Source: CAZQHK01 sp964593455
GTDB taxonomy: Bacteria; Muiribacteriota; CAYSPT01
Assembly (NCBI GenBank): GCA_964593455.1
Contig: CAZQHK010000060.1
Location: 1 to 13,476 of the forward strand
Reading direction: 5' to 3'
DNA: 13,476 nucleotides
The notes beneath the pieces were generated by a model. The model was not told the DNA's origin and made no database searches. It saw only the letters and a list, made by a program, of their open reading frames with translations. The position numbers and the translations under genes were made by a program. Every line of letters begins with the position of its first letter. Position 1 is the first letter of the stretch. Below, one piece after another: positions 7,534-13,476 of this stretch.

Positions 7534-8541
7534 ATGACAACGGTTGAACCGGAACTCTTTCTGGATGACGTGGGTAAACTGGTAGCTTCCCGGGAGGGAA
7601 AGAACATCTGGGAGGTCAGGAATCTCTCCGCCCATCCGCTCTTCAAAGACCGTAATATGCCGGACCTGATCTACGTAGTTGATTTTCCAGGCCGCGGGGT
7701 AGGGCAGGAGTTCTTGCTCAGCCGCCACGTGGCCGGACCGCAGAAATTTCTGATGATCAGGGAGATCTCGCACACCATGGTCCGCCTGTTTGTCAACGAA
7801 TTCACAGGGAGAGTGGCACAGTTCGTAGTACTGTGGGGCGGACGTCCGCTCGACCTGCTTGACGCGGATCCTCCCATTTACAGTGGTGGTCTCGTTGATA
7901 CCACCTACTTGAAACTCACCCGGGTGGAAGATAAAAGTGCCGCGCGCGGCTGGAAAGTCGTGCAAAGCTCGATGGTAGGCCAGTGGTGGGAAGACGATAC
8001 CTGGCTTCTCCAGGACGAATGTATCGCTTCCGGGGAGACCGTGCGCTACTGTGTCGAAGAGGGATTTAAACATCATCGACCAAAGAAGCTGTTCATGTTT
8101 CCTGTCTGCGCCAGCGCCGTGGGTATAGAGGGTGTCAACGAGGCTTGTCAAAAGCACGGTGTAAAGTTTATCCCGGTCTTGAACGAAGCCATCATGCAAG
8201 TGGCGGAAAAAGGAATTTCGCTACCGTATACGGATCTTGGACTTCACCCGAAGACTATAGTCACCCGGGAGTTTTATCAAGCGCTTAAGCGGCGCTACCA
8301 GGGTACATCGATCTGCTGGTTGGGTGATGTGGGAGATTCCATGTACAAAACGACCGATTACCTTATCGAAACGTTCCATGATATGGTGACGGTGGGAATG
8401 AATATTGAACGGGAAAATTTCGACGACTGGCTGCCGCTTATCCGTACCGACAAGTTCCTGAATGAACTGGTACACCGGGTACCCGGCATATTCAACAAGG
8501 TTGCGCCCCTGATAAAAGGGAAACGCGCCAGAAAAGAATAA
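7534..8541 (+). CDS. Phosphoribosyltransferase-fold protein, substrate unknown
   Basis: Encodes 335 residues. The ATG is preceded by GGAGG at 7523-7527 (6-nt gap). Residues 157-170 read W-L-L-Q-D-E-C-I-A-S-G-E-T-V, preceded by hydrophobic residues, which matches the PRPP-binding loop of type I phosphoribosyltransferases (hydrophobic strand, two acidic residues, then A-[TS]-G-x-T). The acidic pair is D161-E162 rather than the more usual D-D or E-D. The segment K-K-L-F-M-F-P-V-C-A-S-A-V (184-196) fits the next beta-strand of the fold. Residues 1-~115 form an N-terminal part I cannot assign, and G-D-V-G-D-S-M-Y (264-271) is a further conserved-looking stretch. At 335 residues it is longer than usual salvage enzymes (about 180-240). 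The dcd-family gene follows after 20 bp on the same strand, so the two are probably co-transcribed. A role in pyrimidine salvage or another PRPP- or nucleotide-using reaction is inference. It could also be a non-catalytic PRTase-like regulator. Confidence 0.8.
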   Translation: MTTVEPELFLDDVGKLVASREGKNIWEVRNLSAHPLFKDRNMPDLIYVVDFPGRGVGQEFLLSRHVAGPQKFLMIREISHTMVRLFVNEFTGRVAQFVVLWGGRPLDLLDADPPIYSGGLVDTTYLKLTRVEDKSAARGWKVVQSSMVGQWWEDDTWLLQDECIASGETVRYCVEEGFKHHRPKKLFMFPVCASAVGIEGVNEACQKHGVKFIPVLNEAIMQVAEKGISLPYTDLGLHPKTIVTREFYQALKRRYQGTSICWLGDVGDSMYKTTDYLIETFHDMVTVGMNIERENFDDWLPLIRTDKFLNELVHRVPGIFNKVAPLIKGKRARKE

Positions 8542-8550
8542 TAAGTTGGC

Positions 8551-8557
8551 AGGTGAG
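8551..8557 (+). promoter_or_regulatory. Ribosome binding site that fixes the dcd start at 8562
   Basis: AGGTGAG at 8551-8557 lies 4 nt before the ATG at 8562. An in-frame GTG at 8553 falls inside this site and has no ribosome binding site of its own, so the ATG is preferred. Confidence 0.65.
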
Positions 8558-8561
8558 ATTT

Positions 8562-9065
8562 ATGAGCGTTATAGCCAGAAGCGAGCTAATAAAACTTTTG
8601 GAGAGTGGTACCATTAAAATAGAACCATTCGAGGATACCCAGGTGGGACCCGGTTCGATAGATATCCATGTGGGCAACCGTTTTATCGTCTACAAGGATG
8701 TTCACGAATTGGTACATGTTACCGACAACGCCGATTTTAAAAAGATCACCAAGGAGATTCACGTCGACGATTACTTTCTGCTATTACCGCACGAATCGGT
8801 GTTGGCGGTAACCCGGGAAAAGATCACGCTCCCCAATAATATCTGCGGCCGCCTGGAAGGCCGAAGTCGTTTCGCGCGGTTGGGGCTTTTTGTCCATATC
8901 GCCGCCAGTTTCATGCATCCGGGAATCAGCAACCATCAGATTCTCGAAATGTACAACGCCAGCCCGCTGCCTCTGGCCATTCATCCGGGCACGAAAATAT
9001 GCCAATTCATTTTCGAGCGCACCGAGGGCACCGGTCAGTATGAAGGGCAGTTCAAAGACCAGTAA
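8562..9065 (+). CDS. dcd: dCTP deaminase / dUTPase-family enzyme, short and divergent
   Basis: Encodes 167 residues from the ATG at 8562. The family deaminates dCTP to dUTP, or hydrolyses dUTP, or does both, as a cytoplasmic trimer. Hallmarks: Q-V-G-P-G-S-I-D-I-H-V-G-N (27-39), the N-terminal family signature; E-G-R-S-R-F-A-R-L-G-L-F-V-H (99-112), the active-site loop; and I-L-E-M-Y-N (127-132), with Glu129 at the position of the catalytic glutamate. Departures: the usual S-S-[LF]-A-R has Arg103 in place of the second Ser, and the stretch usually like D-P-G-W-x-G reads H-P-G-I-S-N. The protein also ends at Y-E-G-Q-F-K-D-Q, without the tail (often ...GPTxSR) that closes over the active site in relatives. 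E. coli Dcd has 193 residues. Deaminase versus diphosphatase activity cannot be told from sequence. It follows the PRTase-like gene by 20 bp and ends 14 bp from the convergent methyltransferase gene, with no visible terminator between. Confidence 0.85.
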   Translation: MSVIARSELIKLLESGTIKIEPFEDTQVGPGSIDIHVGNRFIVYKDVHELVHVTDNADFKKITKEIHVDDYFLLLPHESVLAVTREKITLPNNICGRLEGRSRFARLGLFVHIAASFMHPGISNHQILEMYNASPLPLAIHPGTKICQFIFERTEGTGQYEGQFKDQ

Positions 9066-9079
9066 CGGTTATCCCGGGT

Positions 9080-11404
9080 TTACTTGTTCCGTACCCAGAA
9101 CCGGTACATGTTGATGAAAGTATCGGGATACTCAAGCTCTAACTCGTGCCAATCCTCCAATGACATAGTGGCCGGGTCGCAGAGAATTCCATCGTTATCT
9201 TCCTGTAAAACTCGTTTATCATCCAGTTCAAATCCTAAAAACTCCAGTTCGAGGTTTTCTATAATTGTGCTGATTTCAGGTATGGTGAACAGGTGTTCCT
9301 GTACATGGAAAATGAGGTCCCGGGTAGTCGATAGGGAGTAAAAATCACCACATGTCGTTAGTTTCTTGAGCGGTGAATTAACGGGAAGATCGAAGATCGC
9401 TTGGCGGCACGCACGAATACCGTCAGGCGTGGAGAGAAAATTATTCTCTTCTATAAACGTCCGGGCGGCGGCAATGTGTAAACGTGCCAACTGGCTGTAC
9501 AACCCGATCTTCATGAATCCACCCGGTTTGAGAAGATTTTTAAGTATTTTCCATCCGTGAACAGGATCTTCCATGTGGTGCAGGACACCGACGCATTCTA
9601 TGATATCGAAGTTCCCTTTATCAGGAGTCAAGTTGAGAATATCAGACTGGATAAAAGAGATATTGGATACATCCAGTTCATGTGCTTTCCTGGCGGCGTA
9701 GGCCAGACTGGTCCGGCTGATATCGATGGCCACGACGGTGGACTGGTCGAACCGGGTGGTGGTGTAGATGGCGTGCCTACCGGTCCCGCAGCCGGCGATC
9801 AGGATATCGGGAGCGTTTGATAGGGAAAGATTAGATTCAGATAGTGCGGGGAACAGTTTTGTAATAACCTCTTTCGCCGGTCTCGGTGTGGTTTTATACA
9901 GGCTGGTCCATCGCGGGTAAGGATTTTCTTCATACTGAGATTGCACAGTTTTTGAGACTGTGTTATCGGCTACTCCCACCGAGGATAGAGCGGTGAGAAA
10001 TTTTCGTTCGGTTTCAGGTTCCCGTATATGGTTGGTGATCAGTTCATCGAGCTCCGGAGATGACAGGTTAGAAGTCAAGGCGAGCAACTCGTCATTTCGG
10101 TCTAGCATGCCAAGCGGTATGAAACATCCCAGGAGGATCACATACCGGGAGAACGAATCACATGATTTGTCGATACGGTCCAGTGTTTCTCCTTTTAGTT
10201 TATCGAGAGCCTGTTTTTCAAAATCGGTCATCGAGTACACGTATTCGTTCAGGAAGCAATGGGTGGCCAGTGAACAGAGAAACGAGTTCCATGGTTCTGC
10301 ATCCGGTATATTCATCGTGTCCCGGACTGCCAGGAGCAGGCACTGCCTGCGGATACCGGTCAGCAAATGTTCGAATTCCCTATCTAAAATGAGTGTTTTT
10401 TTCAGCAGGCTCAGTAAAAGAGGGTCGGACACAAACCGCAGCAAATCCGGGTTATGGAAAAGAACTGCTCTCACATCGGGGCTGGGGGATTCCAATTGCG
10501 CAATTAGGCTGGTGAAATCGTGTGAACAGTTGAGAATACTAACACTTGCCTGGGCCAGGTCCTGATGGTCTATTCCCCGGCGGTTCAGACAGGAGATAAG
10601 TGCCTCGCGAATCGACTGATCGTCGCTGGAAAATATCAGATACCGGCTGGTTTGAGCAAAATTATTGATAGCATCTTCTGTTTCAGGAGACAGGTGCATA
10701 GCGATGAGGAAATGACGGCATGCTTCTAGCAGTTTTCCCCGGTGACGGAGAAGGGATCCCAGGTTATTGTGAGCTTCCATATACGAAGGATTAAGTGAAA
10801 TGGCGCTTTGGTAATGATTTAAAGCCTGCTCATGGTCCTCCTTCATTCGGAAGATGTTGCCAAGATTGAAGTGGGCACCGGCATCGCCGGGCAAAAGTTT
10901 CAGAACTTCGTGGAATTGGAGTACGGCATCTTCAAACCGGTGTAATTCCTGAAAAACCAAACCCAGGTTATTACGGGCTTCCACGTACCGTGGATTCAGG
11001 GATAAGGCCGTTTGGTAATATTTTACTGCTTGCTCGAAGTCTTTCTGAGATTGGAAAATATTACCCAGGTTGTAATGCGCAAAATGATTGTCCGGTTTCA
11101 GGCGCAACGCTTCATAAAATTGACTGATGGCTTCCTCGATACGATTCAATTGCTGTAAGGCTACTCCGAGGTTGGTGTAATAGTGAGCTGCTTCCGGATT
11201 CTTGGCGATGGCGCTGCTTATGAGAGTCACCGCTGCTTCTGGTTGTTTTAGTTGGGTGGCTGTTACACCCAGGAGATGGAGAGCATCGGGGTGACTGGGA
11301 TTGATGGCCAGGACCTTCTGATACAGACCGGCCGCCTGCTTGATATTCCCCGCCTGATGTAGGCGGACCGCGTCATTGAATATGTTTTTGAGATTGTTGT
11401 TCAT
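9080..11404 (-). CDS. TPR-methyltransferase fusion protein (complete copy)
   Basis: Encodes 774 residues from the ATG at 11404; an in-frame GTG at 11422 would add six. Neither start has a ribosome binding site, and a TATAAT overlapping the GTG region favours the ATG. About seven TPR units span residues ~7-244 (N-L-G ... A-x-x-x-Y-x-x-A-L-x-L-x-P pattern; the first begins near H-Q-A-G). Residues ~245-485 are an alpha-helical region with no recognised family, ending in Q-Y-E-E-N-P-Y-P-R-W (490-499). A class I SAM-dependent methyltransferase follows: I-L-I-A-G-C-G-T-G-R-H (motif I, 534-544), V-V-A-I-D (557-561, Asp561 for the ribose), S-D-I-L (587-590) and F-D-I-I-E-C-V-G-V-L-H-H-M (599-611). 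The C-terminal extension has H-V-Q-E-H-L-F-T-I-P and ends N-M-Y-R-F-W-V. No signal peptide, so cytoplasmic. The TPRs probably bind a protein partner or substrate; the methyl acceptor is unknown. It lies downstream of a paralogue on the same strand. Confidence 0.9.
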   Translation of the reverse strand: MNNNLKNIFNDAVRLHQAGNIKQAAGLYQKVLAINPSHPDALHLLGVTATQLKQPEAAVTLISSAIAKNPEAAHYYTNLGVALQQLNRIEEAISQFYEALRLKPDNHFAHYNLGNIFQSQKDFEQAVKYYQTALSLNPRYVEARNNLGLVFQELHRFEDAVLQFHEVLKLLPGDAGAHFNLGNIFRMKEDHEQALNHYQSAISLNPSYMEAHNNLGSLLRHRGKLLEACRHFLIAMHLSPETEDAINNFAQTSRYLIFSSDDQSIREALISCLNRRGIDHQDLAQASVSILNCSHDFTSLIAQLESPSPDVRAVLFHNPDLLRFVSDPLLLSLLKKTLILDREFEHLLTGIRRQCLLLAVRDTMNIPDAEPWNSFLCSLATHCFLNEYVYSMTDFEKQALDKLKGETLDRIDKSCDSFSRYVILLGCFIPLGMLDRNDELLALTSNLSSPELDELITNHIREPETERKFLTALSSVGVADNTVSKTVQSQYEENPYPRWTSLYKTTPRPAKEVITKLFPALSESNLSLSNAPDILIAGCGTGRHAIYTTTRFDQSTVVAIDISRTSLAYAARKAHELDVSNISFIQSDILNLTPDKGNFDIIECVGVLHHMEDPVHGWKILKNLLKPGGFMKIGLYSQLARLHIAAARTFIEENNFLSTPDGIRACRQAIFDLPVNSPLKKLTTCGDFYSLSTTRDLIFHVQEHLFTIPEISTIIENLELEFLGFELDDKRVLQEDNDGILCDPATMSLEDWHELELEYPDTFINMYRFWVRNK

Positions 11405-11413
11405 GGCGGGATA

Positions 11414-11441
11414 ATTATACACGATAAGGAGGGGGCTACAA
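11414..11441 (-). promoter_or_regulatory. Possible promoter giving a leaderless transcript of the downstream TPR-methyltransferase
   Basis: On the minus strand a perfect TATAAT (11419 down to 11414) ends 9 nt before the ATG at 11404. TTGTAG (11441 down to 11436) lies 16 nt upstream of it as a weak -35. Transcription would begin within about three bases of the ATG, which fits the missing ribosome binding site. The site lies in the 22-40 bp junction between the two paralogues. Read-through from the upstream gene is also possible. Confidence 0.4.
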
Positions 11442-11444
11442 ATA

Positions 11445-13476
11445 TTATCGTTTTTGAACCCAGAACTGGTACATATTTGAAAATATAGAAGGATGTTCGC
11501 TTTCTAATAAGTGCCAATTTGAAAGTTTTTTTCCTTCCTGATCATCGGGGAATTGGTCCCGGTACTGTTTCACAAGGACCGCGTTAGTCGACTCAAAGCC
11601 AATAAACTCAAGATTCAATAATTCCAAGATATCTGCAATCTGCGGAATGGTGAACAGGTGTTCCTGGACATGAAAGATAAGGTTGCGGGTAGTCGACATG
11701 GTGTAAAAATCGTTGCTGCAACAGAGAGTCTTCTTGCATGGGCTGGTGTCGGGCATAAAAAATACCTCCCGGCGATAGGTGCGGATTTCATCAGCAGTGC
11801 CACTCCGATAGGTTTTGTTAAGAATTAAAGACCGGGTTTTGGTTATATCTTTTCGTGCCAGCTTGCTGTATAAGCCGATTTTCATGAAACCTTTCTCTCT
11901 CAAGAGATCGGTGAGAACCCGCCATCCCTGGAGCGGGTCCTCCATGTGGTGAAGCACTCCAATACACTCAATGTGATCGAACATCATGTCCAGACAAGGA
12001 AGATTCAGGATGTCTACATGCTTGAAATCAATGTTTGAAACACCCCTCTCCCGGGCTTTTCGCATAGCGTAGGCGAGGCTTGATAAGCTGATATCGACGG
12101 CTGTGATATTCGACTGGGCAAACCGTATCGCTGTTCTTATAGCATGTCTGCCGGTGCCGCAACCTGCTACCAGGATATGGGGAGCACGTGTGTCGCGAAA
12201 ACAGGCGGCTGATAAATGAGGGAACAAGTTGGTAACAACGGTTGCAAATGGTTTTGTTTTATTGGTTTTCATGGTCAGCCATCGAGGATAGGGACTCTCC
12301 TCGTATTGCTGTCTGACTGCTTGTGAAATCTGATTGTCGAACGTTCCCAGGGTAGGTATGAGGTCCCGTAACTCTTTCTCCTGTTGTACGTGTCGGAGGT
12401 GGAGTGTAATAAGGTCATTGAAATTACTGTCGGAACATTCCTGAGCCGCGCGGAGAAGTTGATCGCTGCAGTCTAGAGAATGAAGGGGGAGATAGCATCC
12501 GATGAGTGTAAGCAGGAGTGAATTGGGCAGACCGGATTTTTTAAGATCTTTCCGCAGTTTATCCGCCAAGCGTTCGACAGCTCTTGTTTCGGCCTCACTG
12601 ACATAATACACATGCTCATTGAGAAAGGTTTGGAAGGCCAGAGCGTGGAGAAAGGAAACTTGAATTAAGTCATCGATGATTTCATGATCGACGAAGCTTG
12701 TGAGCAAGAGATTCCTGAGATTAACCAGCAGGCGTTCGCAAACAGGATTTGGCACGAGTGCTTTTCTCAGTAACGTGATAAGGAGCGGATCTTTCATAAA
12801 GTTCCGGACTTCCGGGAGAAGCAGTGGAGTGATCTCAACATCAGCCTCGCCCATGCCCTTATCGAGTAGAGCAAGAAGCCCGTTGAAATCGTGAGAAAGA
12901 TCAAGAATGCTGATAGTCGCCCAGGCCAGATCCTGGTAATCGAGCCCGTCATGATTAAAACAGGCTATGAGATCATCACGGATACCGTCGTCTACACGGT
13001 TAAATGTAACATACCGGAGTGCCTGGACCAGGTTTTCAAAAAGCTCATCTGACTTGGGAGAAAGATGTATGGCCTGGCGAAAGAACAATGCCGCTTCAGC
13101 CGGTTTGTCTTGTTTAAGGAAAACCGTTCCCAAATTATTGTATGCGGCTACATGGCTTTTGTCACAAGCTATGGCGGCTTTGTAATGATACACGGCTTCG
13201 TCGATGGCCTGCATATCGTTGAAAAGATTCCCCAGTTTGAAATGGTTTTCGGCCACTCCCGGTTTCAGGCGCAGCGCTTCCTTGAAACAGGCCGCTCCTT
13301 CGGTAAACCGGCTCAGTTTTTGCAACGCCAGTCCGAGATTGGCATGGTAATGTGCCGCCGCCGGATTGACATTAATAGCAGATGAAATCAGCGTAACGGC
13401 CTCTTCAGGTTGTCCGAGCTGGCTGGCGGTAACACCGAGCAGGTGCAGAGCATCGGCGTGCCTGGGATTGGTTTTT
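11445..13476 (-). CDS. TPR-methyltransferase fusion protein, paralogue (N-terminus outside the window)
   Basis: The frame is open to the window edge, giving at least 676 residues. The TTG at 13325 is an internal Leu codon, not the start, because residues upstream of it (D-A-L-H-L-L-G-V-T-A ... and H-Y-H-A-N-L-G-L-A) match the TPRs of the neighbouring paralogue. Numbering from the edge, four TPRs are visible (~7-145), then the same helical middle region, Q-Y-E-E-S-P-Y-P-R-W (390-399), and the methyltransferase motifs H-I-L-V-A-G-C-G-T-G-R-H (433-444), Asp461 of A-V-D-I-S, and I-E-C-I-G-V-L-H-H-M (502-511). The C-terminal H-V-Q-E-H-L-F-T-I-P block and N-M-Y-Q-F-W-V end are also shared. After the D-A-L-H-L-L-G unit this copy has two TPRs fewer than its neighbour. 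All methyltransferase motifs are intact, so both copies are probably active. It ends 22 bp before the GTG (40 bp before the ATG) of the downstream paralogue. Confidence 0.9.
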   Translation of the reverse strand, partial: KTNPRHADALHLLGVTASQLGQPEEAVTLISSAINVNPAAAHYHANLGLALQKLSRFTEGAACFKEALRLKPGVAENHFKLGNLFNDMQAIDEAVYHYKAAIACDKSHVAAYNNLGTVFLKQDKPAEAALFFRQAIHLSPKSDELFENLVQALRYVTFNRVDDGIRDDLIACFNHDGLDYQDLAWATISILDLSHDFNGLLALLDKGMGEADVEITPLLLPEVRNFMKDPLLITLLRKALVPNPVCERLLVNLRNLLLTSFVDHEIIDDLIQVSFLHALAFQTFLNEHVYYVSEAETRAVERLADKLRKDLKKSGLPNSLLLTLIGCYLPLHSLDCSDQLLRAAQECSDSNFNDLITLHLRHVQQEKELRDLIPTLGTFDNQISQAVRQQYEESPYPRWLTMKTNKTKPFATVVTNLFPHLSAACFRDTRAPHILVAGCGTGRHAIRTAIRFAQSNITAVDISLSSLAYAMRKARERGVSNIDFKHVDILNLPCLDMMFDHIECIGVLHHMEDPLQGWRVLTDLLREKGFMKIGLYSKLARKDITKTRSLILNKTYRSGTADEIRTYRREVFFMPDTSPCKKTLCCSNDFYTMSTTRNLIFHVQEHLFTIPQIADILELLNLEFIGFESTNAVLVKQYRDQFPDDQEGKKLSNWHLLESEHPSIFSNMYQFWVQKR

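Noticed and set aside
7351..8199. 282-codon open frame on the minus strand opposite the PRTase-like gene
   Set aside because: It overlaps a + strand gene with a near-consensus promoter, a good ribosome binding site and a PRPP-loop motif. The antisense translation shows no recognisable motif.
9066..9079. Shared terminator between the convergent dcd and methyltransferase genes
   Set aside because: Only 14 bp separate the stops, and no stem with a T-run is visible on either strand.
13323..13325. TTG as the start codon of the right-hand TPR-methyltransferase
   Set aside because: The frame continues without a stop to the window edge and encodes TPR residues matching the paralogue.

Overview
The window looks like chromosomal DNA from an uncultivated or poorly studied diderm (Gram-negative-type) bacterium. 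Evidence for this: very long glycine-cysteine lipoproteins built from carboxypeptidase-regulatory-like, fibronectin-III-like and lamin-tail-like modules, AGGAGG-type ribosome binding sites, sigma70-like promoters, a rho-independent terminator and a short inverted-repeat mobile element. Nothing in the sequence fixes the phylum. Coding DNA looks moderately GC-rich in the lipoprotein genes and more balanced in the right-hand genes, while the mobile element is AT-rich (judged by eye).

Left part (1-6995, all + strand): a tandem family of surface lipoproteins. The window opens in the 3' end of one large protein. A small lipoprotein follows that carries the same leader as the next gene joined to a fragment of an Ig-like module, and it looks like a deletion derivative. 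Then comes one intact giant lipoprotein of 1950 residues. Its leader (Cys32) is followed by about five carboxypeptidase-regulatory-like modules, three FN3-like modules, Ig-like modules, two lamin-tail-like modules and a C-terminal carbohydrate-binding-like beta-sandwich. A strong terminator at 7039-7075 closes this block.

Middle (7076-7533): non-coding. It holds a 171-bp MITE-like element with perfect 22-bp inverted ends directly behind the terminator, then a REP-like hairpin, then a near-consensus sigma70 promoter.

Centre (7534-9065, + strand): a two-gene operon. The first gene encodes a phosphoribosyltransferase-fold protein of unknown substrate. The second encodes a short, divergent dCTP deaminase/dUTPase-family enzyme. 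The pairing suggests nucleotide salvage or nucleotide-pool control.

Right part (9080-13476, - strand, convergent with the operon): two tandem paralogues, one running off the window. Each has N-terminal TPRs, an unrecognised helical middle region with a Q-Y-E-E-[NS]-P-Y-P-R-W motif, and a class I SAM-dependent methyltransferase domain with a conserved C-terminal extension. The two copies differ in TPR number. The downstream copy may also be transcribed separately as a leaderless message. No tRNA, rRNA or CRISPR array was seen.
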